From the NCBI RefSeq assembly GCF_028421645.1, contig NZ_CP116888.1, positions 62,001 through 126,000 on the forward strand: 64,000 nucleotides of DNA, in the 5' to 3' direction. A program made the position numbers and the translations under genes. Shown here piece after piece: positions 49,098 to 57,322 of this stretch; position 1 is the first letter of the stretch; every line of letters begins with the position of its first letter. The notes below the pieces were generated by a model. That model did not search any database. It was not told the DNA's origin and saw nothing but the letters and a program-made list of their open reading frames with translations. The stretch comes from Aneurinibacillus sp. Ricciae_BoGa-3. Its GTDB lineage: Bacteria; Bacillota; Bacilli; Aneurinibacillales; Aneurinibacillaceae.

Positions 49098-49715
49098 TTA
49101 ACCCAAGTCCTTATTCCAACCGAAGCGGTCACACACCTCTTCGATTTCGCCTTTCAATCCTTCATCCAGACCTTGGAAAGCCCAACCGTCTCCATCCCGA
49201 TAAATACGAGCGGTAATGTTGGAGCAATAAGCTGAAGAATTTTCGGTTAAGTCAAATCGCCCAACTTCGCTTTCGGTATCACGGTCTACAATCCGAATGT
49301 ACGCATCGGATACCTGACCAAAGTTTTGGCGTCTCGCATGAGCATCATAAATCGTAATGGTTGGAATCAATTCCGTAACGTTAGCGGGAATGGAAGTTAA
49401 GTCAATTTCGATGACTTCCACATCTTTGTTTTTGTCGTCCGTTACATTTCCAACACGGTCATCACCCGAATGGCGAACCGACCCGCAAGGACTGGTAGAA
49501 TTGTTGAAGAATACAAGATGACGTGCTCGATGTACTTTCTTGTCGCTTCCAAGTAAGAAAACAGAAGCGTCCAGGTCGAACTCTACATTTCCAGTCGTAT
49601 TCGCTGTCCAGCCAAGACCAATCGCAATGTGTTTAAGATTGGCATTGTTCTTTTTGAGTGAAAGGCTTTGCCCTTTACGCAAACTTAATGATTCTTGAGG
49701 GGTTCCATTATTCAC
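49098..49715 (-). CDS. TerD-family stress protein
   Basis: 205 aa. TerD fold: SLSLKKNN, IAIGLGWTAN, FDLDASVFLL, DDRVGN, and the RRQNFGQVSDAYIRIVD signature. TerD domains bind calcium through conserved Asp residues and act in membrane-associated stress and phage-defence complexes. GTG start after AAAGGAGATGAATAGTC. Followed by AIM24 within 48 bases. Confidence 0.9.
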   Translation of the reverse strand: MNNGTPQESLSLRKGQSLSLKKNNANLKHIAIGLGWTANTTGNVEFDLDASVFLLGSDKKVHRARHLVFFNNSTSPCGSVRHSGDDRVGNVTDDKNKDVEVIEIDLTSIPANVTELIPTITIYDAHARRQNFGQVSDAYIRIVDRDTESEVGRFDLTENSSAYCSNITARIYRDGDGWAFQGLDEGLKGEIEEVCDRFGWNKDLG

Positions 49716-49756
49716 GACTATTCATCTCCTTTATGGGCGATTATTTTTTATTATCG

Positions 49757-49768
49757 TTTATAGTCATT
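49757..49768 (-). promoter_or_regulatory. ATGACTATAAAC promoter element
   Basis: Class 2 element between the two TerD genes; minus strand ATGACT-N17-ATAATC leads to 49098-49715, giving the second TerD-AIM24-TerC segment its own promoter. Confidence 0.5.
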
Positions 49769-49787
49769 AAAAATTAATTTAAAAAAA

Positions 49788-50420
49788 TTACAGTACACCA
49801 TATTGGGCAAAAAGACCCGAAAGGTCTTGTGTAGAGCCGTTGCCTAATGCACCAAATTTCCACTCCCCATTGTGTCGATAAACTTCACCAACCACTAGAG
49901 AGATAGAAGTTGAATAATCTTCGCTTAAATCGAAGCGCACAAGTTCTTGACCATTTGCTTCATCCAGGACACGAATATAAGCATTCATTACCTGTCCAAA
50001 GTTTTGGCGTCGTGTATTGGCTTCATGAATGGTTGCAGTAAAGAGAATTCTTTCTACCTCTGGTGATACTTTAGATAACTTAATGGAAATCGTTTCGTCA
50101 TCTCCCTGACCGACTCCTGTGCGGTTATCACCATGATGTTTTACCGCCCCATCAGGACTGATTTGTTGATTGTAAAAAACAACGTGTTTAGAAGAAACAA
50201 CTTTTTTGGATGCATCAAGTAAAAAAACCTCTGTATCCAAATCAAATTCTCCTAACGAAGAAACATCCCATCCAAGTCCAACTAAGATGTTGTCGAGTCC
50301 AGGATTTCCTTTCGTTAAATCGATTTTCCCGCCCTTTGCGAGAGAAATTCCGCCACCTGCAGGTGCGCCTCCACCTAATTGAATAGATGGGGTTGATGTT
50401 GTATTACTTTCGATTCCCAA
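49788..50420 (-). CDS. TerD-family stress protein, second copy
   Basis: 210 aa. Gly/Ser/Pro-rich N-terminal extension (LGGGAPAGGGISL) then a TerD domain: ILVGLGWDVS, FDLDTEVFLL, DNRTGVGQGDDE and RRQNFGQVMNAYIRVLD. About the same signature as the neighbour but clearly diverged, so an old duplication. AGGAGGCATGTACATTGG precedes the ATG. Confidence 0.9.
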   Translation of the reverse strand: MGIESNTTSTPSIQLGGGAPAGGGISLAKGGKIDLTKGNPGLDNILVGLGWDVSSLGEFDLDTEVFLLDASKKVVSSKHVVFYNQQISPDGAVKHHGDNRTGVGQGDDETISIKLSKVSPEVERILFTATIHEANTRRQNFGQVMNAYIRVLDEANGQELVRFDLSEDYSTSISLVVGEVYRHNGEWKFGALGNGSTQDLSGLFAQYGVL

Positions 50421-50630
50421 TGTACATGCCTCCTATTTTTACAGATAAGAAGAGTTTTTAACTCTGTCGTGGATACCTTATTTTGTGTACCCGTTACCAG
50501 ATAATATGTTATTACATAGTCAATTATAATTAATTTGTAGACTAAAGTCAAAATAATAATCAAGAAGTTTTATATGTAATTATATTATGTTAAGTTGTAA
50601 TTAACAGGTCAATCATGATAGAAAAAGAAA

Positions 50631-50655
50631 AGAGGTGATTAGTATCACCTCTTTA
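50631..50655 (-). terminator. Terminator after 50662-51231
   Basis: AAAGAGGTGAT/ATCACCTCTTT hairpin with TCTTTTTC tail on the minus strand. Confidence 0.8.
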
Positions 50656-50661
50656 CCTGAA

Positions 50662-51231
50662 TTATGCACTTAAACTTTGACCATCTTTATTTCGTCGGTC
50701 AACATCGGATGTTAGAACTTCTTTTTCAGTAAAAAACATCTCGAAGCTAAATGTATCCTCTTTCCAGCCAATGGTGATTTTTTCTAGCTGTTCTGCCGTT
50801 GTAATATCTTTTTCGAAATAGATGGTTTCTTCATCTTCCCCGACTTGCTCCATCTCGTATTCGTCAAATCGCTCTAGAATATAATCTTTTACCCCCTCTT
50901 TCTTTCTGGAGGCTTTTACTTTAATCGCAAATCTGTCGAAGACGTTGGCTATGGGAACCTGTTTTTCCATCAATTCTCGGTAAAGTTGAACATATGCTTC
51001 GATGGGAGCTTTCTTTTCTCCCTCATTTTCCAAAAGAAGGATTTCTTGTGCTTCACAAAGCCCTCCACGGTTACCAACTTCTTGCCAGATGTTATACTCC
51101 CAACCCTTTCTTACCGCTTTCCAACCAATGGTGTTGTTCGCTTCTTTTTCTTTAACCAATAGAAGCTTATTTTCATGTCTTCCCTCTGCAAACGTATATA
51201 AAATCCTATCCATTTCAACCACTGCTTGCAT
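50662..51231 (-). CDS. Unknown 189-aa protein (paralogue of 51517-52119)
   Basis: Alpha/beta protein; shares the layout NN-x-K-W-x-V-x-x-G-E/W with its neighbour (ANNTIGWKAVRKGWEYNIWQ here) and a similar length. AAGGGAGAGATACAC precedes the ATG. Not recognised. Confidence 0.65.
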   Translation of the reverse strand: MQAVVEMDRILYTFAEGRHENKLLLVKEKEANNTIGWKAVRKGWEYNIWQEVGNRGGLCEAQEILLLENEGEKKAPIEAYVQLYRELMEKQVPIANVFDRFAIKVKASRKKEGVKDYILERFDEYEMEQVGEDEETIYFEKDITTAEQLEKITIGWKEDTFSFEMFFTEKEVLTSDVDRRNKDGQSLSA

Positions 51232-51249
51232 GTGTATCTCTCCCTTTTA

Positions 51250-51482
51250 TTATTCTTCGATATAAATGAACGGTGAATTAACTTGTCCAATTCCTTTTTT
51301 ATGGTTTTTCCGTAATTACTACGCTGTTCACGAATCTCATAGCCAGATTCATTTGCATGATAATCCTGCAACTCTTGTTTAATTTGTCCAATACTCTTGA
51401 TTCTTTTCCCTCTATTTAACTCTAGTAAGTCTTTGAATCGACTATCATCAGGAAATTGGTTTAAACACTCAATTAACTTCAA
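51250..51482 (-). pseudogene. Small gene with frameshift at A AAA AAG
   Basis: TTG 51482 follows AAAGGAGTTTTAAAG; reads KLIECLNQFPDDSRFKDLLE...RSNYGKTI, then meets A6 at 51295-51300. The -1 frame reads KKGIGQVNSPFIYIEE and stops at 51250, 19 bases before the next gene. The zero frame instead runs 40 codons into that gene. The site is A AAA AAG, so programmed -1 frameshifting or a missing A are both possible. About 77 aa restored. Confidence 0.55.
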
Positions 51483-51516
51483 CTTTAAAACTCCTTTACG
51501 AAGTACTCTTTTTTTA

Positions 51517-52119
51517 CTACCAGAGTCGCCTTCTGCGTTTGCTTTGTTTATCAATCGCAAACTCGACACTATAATCTTTTCCCCATCTTTCTGGAAGATT
51601 AAGCAAGAAGTCTTTCAACATCTCCGTGTCTTTAATTGAAACACGATACCTAATTTTCTCCTTATCGTAATAATCACAACCTGACTCTTGCATCTGATAT
51701 TTCTCTACAAAATGACGAAGAGTAGGTTCGAATTCCTTATCTCTTTCATTGGTAAAGGTGTTGCGCATTAAGATATTGGCAACGGCTTCAAAAGTATCCA
51801 GCATGGTTTCTAATGGCTTGGCATTTTTGAACTTACTCCGATACTGCTTGATGTACTCTTCAATGGTATACCACTTCGTATCCTGCCAACCCACTGCTTT
51901 TTGAATGCCCCCACCTTCAACCGCACCTGCCCAACTTCCTATGCGCTTCCAAAGCTCTTTTTCTGTTCCCACCTCGACGAAGTACCAGGATTTTGCTCGT
52001 ACGGTATTGTTCGCTTCATATACGTTATTATCGCCTTGACGAACAAACAAGAAATACAATTTTTCTTCTCCATTTGGAATGAAAAAGATTTGTTTGTTGT
52101 ACTCGATGGTATAACTCAT
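51517..52119 (-). CDS. Unknown 200-aa protein (paralogue of 50662-51231)
   Basis: Starts MSYTIEYNKQIFFIPNGEE; ANNTVRAKSWYFVEVGTEKE parallels the neighbour's region. AAAGGAGAGATATGAC precedes the ATG. Basic C-terminal end (KQSKRRRRLW). Not recognised. Confidence 0.65.
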   Translation of the reverse strand: MSYTIEYNKQIFFIPNGEEKLYFLFVRQGDNNVYEANNTVRAKSWYFVEVGTEKELWKRIGSWAGAVEGGGIQKAVGWQDTKWYTIEEYIKQYRSKFKNAKPLETMLDTFEAVANILMRNTFTNERDKEFEPTLRHFVEKYQMQESGCDYYDKEKIRYRVSIKDTEMLKDFLLNLPERWGKDYSVEFAIDKQSKRRRRLW

Positions 52120-52305
52120 GTCATATCTCTCCTTTTGAATGTAAAAGTGTTTTTTCCCTGATTTTATGTGTGTATACCCTATTATATATTTCTGTCTGAA
52201 GCCTATTCTTTGCCTGTATACTCTATCTGCATGGATAATAGTGATTCAAAATGAATATACTGTACCCAAAGGTTTAGCGGAATTTAAAAGGAAAAGAGGC
52301 TATGT

Positions 52306-52719
52306 ATGGCATGGATAACAAAGTCATTTGAGATTGTAAAGCAAATAACGGATAAAAGGGAAGTTCAGTATTCGTTTTTTTCGGGTCATCCCGTAGCCTT
52401 AGTATCCGCTATCAGTATTGCAATTGTCCAACAAGAAGGAGAAAAGGCACATTTGATTCGCCAAAATGTAGATGACGTTATGATTTACAACGAAGGAAAA
52501 CCCTATCTGATATTTATTGGTTTCAACCATTGTATTACTCAACTCGAAAGGGAAGACACGCCGTTCTTGTTATTTGAAATCAAACCTCATGAAGAATTCA
52601 ACATTCAAGATGTGAAACATCGTTTGATAACCTATGTACAGGAATTATCCTATATGTACCAATCAGCCCCAACAAAAAAAGGAAAAGTTTTACCCTTTCC
52701 CTCTCTCGACGTTGAATGA
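52306..52719 (+). CDS. Unknown 137-aa protein
   Basis: Alpha/beta (VALVSAISIAIVQQEGEKAH, GKPYLIFIGFNHCITQLERE). AAGAGGCTATGT precedes the ATG. Stop lies two bases from the stop of the convergent gene. Not recognised. Confidence 0.65.
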   Translation: MAWITKSFEIVKQITDKREVQYSFFSGHPVALVSAISIAIVQQEGEKAHLIRQNVDDVMIYNEGKPYLIFIGFNHCITQLEREDTPFLLFEIKPHEEFNIQDVKHRLITYVQELSYMYQSAPTKKGKVLPFPSLDVE

Positions 52720-52721
52720 TG

Positions 52722-53156
52722 TTATTGATTTTCTGATGATACCTGGCTCACGCTCACTATCTCATGTATAGCCTTTTTTAAGTCACTTTTGAACTGGTCA
52801 TAACGCTCTATGGCATCGACAATCGTCAAACCTGACTGCAAAGTGTATGTTCCATCCGTGAAGATAAACTTGTAACTATTCATCGGTTGTTTCTGTTTTT
52901 TAACAGGGGGGTTACTTTCCCCTTCATCCTCTTGCAAATCACGAACCAATTCTGTAAAACCCCATGCTCCTGCGTATTTAATCTCGTTTGTTTCCTCGTT
53001 TAACACATAATAATTTTTCACGCTCATAAATTGGTGAACGTAAATTTTGTATTTGCCCAGCTTTCTAAGACATCGCAACTTTTCTCCTAACTTAGATACC
53101 GTGCCATCCGCAATGGTAACGTCTTTTGTTTCTTTTAAGCTGTGAAAATAGCTCAC
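52722..53156 (-). CDS. Unknown 144-aa protein
   Basis: Basic N-terminal part (KLRCLRKLGKYKIYVHQF), a Pro/Lys linker and an amphipathic C-terminus. GGTAGGTGAGCTATT region gives a weak ribosome site. Not recognised. Confidence 0.6.
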   Translation of the reverse strand: MSYFHSLKETKDVTIADGTVSKLGEKLRCLRKLGKYKIYVHQFMSVKNYYVLNEETNEIKYAGAWGFTELVRDLQEDEGESNPPVKKQKQPMNSYKFIFTDGTYTLQSGLTIVDAIERYDQFKSDLKKAIHEIVSVSQVSSENQ

Positions 53157-53182
53157 CTACCACACAACCTTTCTGTATCCCA

Positions 53183-53776
53183 TTAAACAGCTTGTTTCTC
53201 CAACAGATGCTCTAAACCCGTATCCTCCAGGGAAATGAGGAAGGTGTATCTAGCTCGAAGGGTAGAATACTTATTAGCAACAAAGCACTCCATTTCGTTA
53301 TCCATCCCTTCTACAAACGAATAAAAGCCATCTTTTAGCACTCTTTCGTCGTATTCAATGCCTTGTTTAAAAGTTGGTGATATCTGTTTTAACTCTTGCT
53401 TCTCAACTTCCGTTAAAAACCGTACGGTCTCTCCATCATGGCGGGTGATATACATGGGCGGGAAAGGAACGGTGAAATTAAAGTCGAGTTCAATGGGGTG
53501 AATATAGATAGCGGAGAAATGTTCAACCATAAGACGAATTATCTCTTTTTGTTTACTTTCCATATAACCCATCACATCTGAACGTTTTTCATCCTGTTTC
53601 ATACCCTTTACACGACGCTCCAAGCCTGCAGGTATTTCAAAATCCATTGAAAAACCTACCTTCCAGGTTTTTGTTTCATCATCAAATGAAGCACCCAATC
53701 CAGCTTCTTCTGGAAGTATTGATTGAATCTTCTTTTTCAGTGCCTTTTTCATGTGGTTTCGAATTTTTTTATCCAT
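53183..53776 (-). CDS. Unknown 197-aa protein
   Basis: Basic head (MDKKIRNHMKKALKKKIQSI), then alpha/beta with ELDFNFTVPFPPMYITRHDG. AAAGGAGAGAATAAC precedes the ATG. A TCTATAATATA box about 65 bases upstream may be the promoter. Not recognised. Confidence 0.65.
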   Translation of the reverse strand: MDKKIRNHMKKALKKKIQSILPEEAGLGASFDDETKTWKVGFSMDFEIPAGLERRVKGMKQDEKRSDVMGYMESKQKEIIRLMVEHFSAIYIHPIELDFNFTVPFPPMYITRHDGETVRFLTEVEKQELKQISPTFKQGIEYDERVLKDGFYSFVEGMDNEMECFVANKYSTLRARYTFLISLEDTGLEHLLEKQAV

Positions 53777-53901
53777 GTTATTCTCTCCTTTAATAAGTAA
53801 ATGGGGTCATTACCTGTTTTGTATAATTTGTATATTATAGATGACTCTAGTTAAGATATGAGAGCAAGAGAAAAGACACGTTATTTCGTGCCTCCTCATT
53901 G

Positions 53902-54000
53902 TTAGAATTCATCTTTGTTCTTTTTATAGAAATACCAAATGGTTCCTGCAAAAGCGATAAAACATACATGCACGATAATTGCCATTGTCCAGCCGCTCAT
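53902..54000 (-). CDS. Tiny membrane protein (32 aa)
   Basis: MSGWTMAIIVHVCFIAFAGT starts a single membrane helix ending in a YFYKKNKDEF tail. AAGGGGATAGCT precedes the ATG. Similar in build to the other tiny membrane proteins here. Confidence 0.45.
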   Translation of the reverse strand: MSGWTMAIIVHVCFIAFAGTIWYFYKKNKDEF

Positions 54001-54134
54001 AGCTATCCCCTTACTCTTTATTCGTTGTGTTTAGTTGTTTTGTATCTTAGAACTTATTACCAAACGAAGCAAATTACCAATAATCCGTTATTTTTATGTT
54101 ATAATGACTACTTAATAAAGAGGGGTGAACAACC

Positions 54135-54710
54135 ATGTCAATCAAGGAATTGCCGATAAATAAAGCGAAATCCATTGAGTTTTTTCGGAAGTCGAAGGAT
54201 TTAATTCAGAAAGATACTTGCTATGCGAATTCCAGAATTGTTTTAACCGAATTTTATCCTGATGAATTTCAAAATGGAACCTATCGCATTGGTTACGGTT
54301 ATTACACTTCGATAAAAAATGGTGGATTTGTTCGCCACTGCTTTATTGTTGATGACAAAAATGAAGTAATTGATGTGACGGCTGTCTACCTGGATTCAGA
54401 AGAACTTTTCTTGCAAAATGAACATCTAACGTATGTTTGTTTTGCTCAACTAAACACTGAACAATATGCTTATGCTTTCATTGAAAATGACTGTCACGAA
54501 GATTTAAAGAAACCTCTACAAAATAAAGAACGAGAAATTCCTGAGTACTTTGACAAGAAAAATTATCATGTCATGCTAAGAGATGTTATCAATTATCTCA
54601 ATTTTGAGCCTGAAATTAAATATGACAATCCTGAAACTTGGACTCAAGAGATTAAAGATAACATAGAGTTAATCAATCAAATGATACGAGATGAATCCTC
54701 TCAAAAGTAA
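54135..54710 (+). CDS. Possible Cys-His-type peptidase/transglutaminase-like protein
   Basis: 191 aa. CYANSRIVL near residue 29, GYGYYTSIKNGGFVRHCFIV near 54-73 and IDVTAVYL near 80 give a Cys...His...Asp order seen in NlpC/transglutaminase-like folds with a GYxxxxxxxxxHxxxxD pattern. The fold call is tentative. AGAGGGGTGAACAACC precedes the ATG. Confidence 0.55.
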   Translation: MSIKELPINKAKSIEFFRKSKDLIQKDTCYANSRIVLTEFYPDEFQNGTYRIGYGYYTSIKNGGFVRHCFIVDDKNEVIDVTAVYLDSEELFLQNEHLTYVCFAQLNTEQYAYAFIENDCHEDLKKPLQNKEREIPEYFDKKNYHVMLRDVINYLNFEPEIKYDNPETWTQEIKDNIELINQMIRDESSQK

Positions 54711-54827
54711 CTACTAAATATATAAATTCGGAATGGGGAACAGCTTAAAAATGCTCCCCTCTTTCCCATTTGATATGGGGTCAACTTAACTTCACTCCAT
54801 ATTGTTGTCAATTTTCCTATAACGAAT

Positions 54828-55055
54828 CTACATTTGCTTTAAAGCCTCACCAATCGCATGCATAATTTTCTTTTTGCTTGTTCCATTGTTTACATCATAT
54901 TCAAACTTAAAACCACACTTACAGCTTCGTTTAACCATGTTATTTTCAACTTCCAACATGCCCTCCCCGTTACCAACAAGCTTATTTCCGCAATTCGGGC
55001 AGTCATTAATGAATGGTGATATTATCAAAAAATCTGTTCCATTCACTTTTATCAA
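54828..55055 (-). CDS. Zinc-ribbon protein (75 aa)
   Basis: CPNCGNKL and CKCGFKFEY form a four-Cys ribbon (about residues 18-51); helical tail. GGAGGATTGATAAAAGTG region precedes the start. Function unknown. Confidence 0.65.
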   Translation of the reverse strand: MIKVNGTDFLIISPFINDCPNCGNKLVGNGEGMLEVENNMVKRSCKCGFKFEYDVNNGTSKKKIMHAIGEALKQM

Positions 55056-55110
55056 TCCTCCACTTTAGTATTATTCAGCTTTTGCCATACAATTAACTAT
55101 TTTTATTCCC

Positions 55111-55374
55111 TTATTTAAATTCCCACACCGTTTTATCCCCTAATTTCCCAATCAGAACTCCAACCCTGGCTCCCAAGTAAAACACAAAGAGCATCAATTG
55201 AAAGAATAAAATCATTGGTAAAAAAAAGAAGAGCATTAGAAGATGGTACACTTTTAATTTGGAAGGGATTAACAACGGAACCCCTTTCCACTCATATTTT
55301 TCAATTAGCCAAGTTCCTCCTACCAACATTCCAATTGCAGTCCATATCAAGAATGAAATTTCAAATGATGACAT
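55111..55374 (-). CDS. Membrane protein (87 aa)
   Basis: Hydrophobic segments at about 4-24 and 43-66 (LMLFFFLPMILFFQLMLF). ATG 55374 follows GAGGAGGAAGTT. Not recognised. Confidence 0.6.
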   Translation of the reverse strand: MSSFEISFLIWTAIGMLVGGTWLIEKYEWKGVPLLIPSKLKVYHLLMLFFFLPMILFFQLMLFVFYLGARVGVLIGKLGDKTVWEFK

Positions 55375-55419
55375 AACTTCCTCCTCTTTCAACTTTCTGA
55401 ATCGGTTATTTCATTTAAT

Positions 55420-55740
55420 CTACTTATCTTTACCAGTGTAGAAATGACGAATATACTCAGGGAGCACTTCCTCCATCTCTTCACCACAAAAATCACAACT
55501 GTATTCCGATTTTAAATCCTCGATATTGTTAACCATATCCAATTGGCGCAGACAATTGTCGTTGTGACAGAGCAATTGATGCTTTCGTTTAATCTCACCC
55601 TCGGCTACCAATTGTTCAAGTACTTCTTCCGTTTCTTGGATTGTCGTTTTCGTTTGCATGGCAATCAAAGTTGGATAGAAACCCTTGACCACCTTACTGT
55701 TGGCTAGTTTCAGTGCTTTTTCCCGAATCAAATGTTGCAT
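55420..55740 (-). CDS. Winged-helix-like protein with zinc ribbon
   Basis: 106 aa. Residues 1-55 (REKALKLANSKVVKGFYPTL, TIQETEEVLEQLVAEGEIKR) follow a winged-helix pattern; CHNDNC and CDFC form a zinc site. Four bases from the upstream gene stop, so co-transcribed. Candidate regulator. Confidence 0.6.
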   Translation of the reverse strand: MQHLIREKALKLANSKVVKGFYPTLIAMQTKTTIQETEEVLEQLVAEGEIKRKHQLLCHNDNCLRQLDMVNNIEDLKSEYSCDFCGEEMEEVLPEYIRHFYTGKDK

Positions 55741-55743
55741 GTT

Positions 55744-56151
55744 TTATTGTCTCCCTTCGTTGATACGTAATGGTGTCTCTTCTATGGCTTGTGACAAATT
55801 CTTTGCGGAAGCATCTAATTCTGCAAATAAATCAGGGCGATGTGTCTTTTTATCCCGTACATCATTCCAGTATTCATTCAATCCATCCTGTAAGTCATGA
55901 ATAGCGTCGTTCACTCGGTCAATCACAAATTTACTACCTGTGTAATACGATGCCCCACACTGTTCAAACGCAACAGGCACAATATCTATGAAATCATCCG
56001 TAATCATTAACTTTTCTTTGGGGATACCAATAGACTGCAAGGTGTCGATATTGTGTTTCGTTTTTGCAACAAGCACACATAGGTCATCTCCACTTTCACT
56101 ATGAATCACTTCAAGTTTATTTAAGACATCCAACTTTTCTTGATACGTCAT
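55744..56151 (-). CDS. Unknown 135-aa protein
   Basis: Alpha/beta, acidic (HSESGDDLCVLVAKTKHNID). AAGGAGTGATTTT precedes the ATG. First gene of a pair with the winged-helix-like gene. Not recognised. Confidence 0.65.
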   Translation of the reverse strand: MTYQEKLDVLNKLEVIHSESGDDLCVLVAKTKHNIDTLQSIGIPKEKLMITDDFIDIVPVAFEQCGASYYTGSKFVIDRVNDAIHDLQDGLNEYWNDVRDKKTHRPDLFAELDASAKNLSQAIEETPLRINEGRQ

Positions 56152-56192
56152 AAAATCACTCCTTTTAATAAGTCTGCTTATAGATATGAATC

Positions 56193-56588
56193 CTAATAAT
56201 GGTTTTTATCCTGCAATCGTATCCAGTTCCTTTTTATCAACTTTCTGTAATGGATGACGAATCCAGGAGATAAAGAGGAATCAACTACAGCCAATCTAAA
56301 TTGTTCATTTTGATAATCAACGATGTGTTCCTTGTCGTTAGGAAGTAAATTCTTCCCTTCTCTCTTTTGAAAGCCATCTATATTCAAACAATCTTCCCTT
56401 GTAACCACCCCTAGTTCACGGAAAGGCACAGTCTCAATTCCTTCTTCAATGTAATTTCCGTTTAAGAGAACGGGTTCTTTTAACTTTGTTAAAACCACCA
56501 AGTATGGAACCTGACCTTCTATAAGGTGGACTTCTTTTATGTCTTCCCTTTTGATTATTTCCATGAAGTGATTAAAGTTGACGGACAT
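56193..56588 (-). CDS. Unknown 131-aa protein
   Basis: Beta-rich (IKEVHLIEGQVPYLVVLTKL); GGAGGTATAACAAAT precedes the ATG. Not recognised. Confidence 0.65.
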   Translation of the reverse strand: MSVNFNHFMEIIKREDIKEVHLIEGQVPYLVVLTKLKEPVLLNGNYIEEGIETVPFRELGVVTREDCLNIDGFQKREGKNLLPNDKEHIVDYQNEQFRLAVVDSSLSPGFVIHYRKLIKRNWIRLQDKNHY

Positions 56589-56623
56589 TTGTTATACCTC
56601 CTACTTTATTTTTTCATTCCAAA

Positions 56624-56796
56624 TCACTTAAGTGTAGGAAGACCTCGAATAATTTCATCGGTCTGTTGGTCATAACCCGCTTGCATATAACCCATTTCAT
56701 AGGCAAGACGAGCTACCTCCATTACATCTAGTGTCCAACCTCTTTTTTCAATCTCTGCTTTTAATTCAAGCCATCGTTTTTCTTTGGTATCCATTT
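56624..56796 (-). pseudogene. Small gene with -1 frame change at A AAA AAG
   Basis: ATG 56796 follows GGAGGAAATATAAAAA. MDTKEKRWLELK reaches A6 (56759-56764), then the -1 frame reads AEIEKRGWTLDVMEVARLAY...EIIRGLPTLK to 56624, about 57 aa. The zero frame stops after 22 codons. A AAA AAG is the classic bacterial -1 slippery site; a deleted A is the simpler alternative. Not recognised. Confidence 0.6.
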
Positions 56797-56797
56797 T

Positions 56798-57082
56798 TTA
56801 TATTTCCTCCTTCAATGATTTATCGACTTGTCCTTTACTGTCTTGCTCCGTTCTCACATAGGTGATGGTTATGTGGCTTGGGTCATCACCCGTTATTTTT
56901 ACATCACCTTTTGCGGCTTCAAAAAGCTCCTGAATCGAAAAAGTGACCTGCTCACCTTCCCGCTCTTTTAGTAAAACGCCAACAACAGCCATAATTTGAG
57001 CCATTTGGTTCTTCCACTGTTTTAGCTCATTTTCTAATGCTTTAATTCCCTCAACCAATGGACTATCCATTCTTTGATTCAC
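56798..57082 (-). CDS. Unknown 94-aa protein
   Basis: Helical first half (VEGIKALENELKQWKNQMAQ), beta second half. Its ATG overlaps the stop of the upstream gene by four bases (coupled). The stop is one base from the next start. Not recognised. Confidence 0.65.
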   Translation of the reverse strand: MNQRMDSPLVEGIKALENELKQWKNQMAQIMAVVGVLLKEREGEQVTFSIQELFEAAKGDVKITGDDPSHITITYVRTEQDSKGQVDKSLKEEI

Positions 57083-57315
57083 CTTTTCTCATGTGTATTT
57101 CGAAACCGAATGATGCTGTTGTTTATTACCAAACGTAGTGCAAAGGGGAAAGCATAATAACCTCGAAATAAACGATTTTCGTTGTTTTCATCTATGCCTT
57201 CCCACTTACCATAGTACGGAACAGCTTCAGGTTCTTCCTTCATCTTCTGCCATGTAACAAAGCTTTCGATGGATAATACCCATTTTTTTCCTCTTATGAG
57301 TACCAATCTATTCAC
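57079..57315 (-). CDS. Unknown 78-aa protein
   Basis: Basic beta-rich protein (IRGKKWVLSIESFVTWQKMK). Weak GATAGGGTG site; overlaps the next gene by four bases. Not recognised. Confidence 0.6.
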   Translation of the reverse strand: MNRLVLIRGKKWVLSIESFVTWQKMKEEPEAVPYYGKWEGIDENNENRLFRGYYAFPFALRLVINNSIIRFRNTHEKR

Positions 57316-57322
57316 CCTATCT

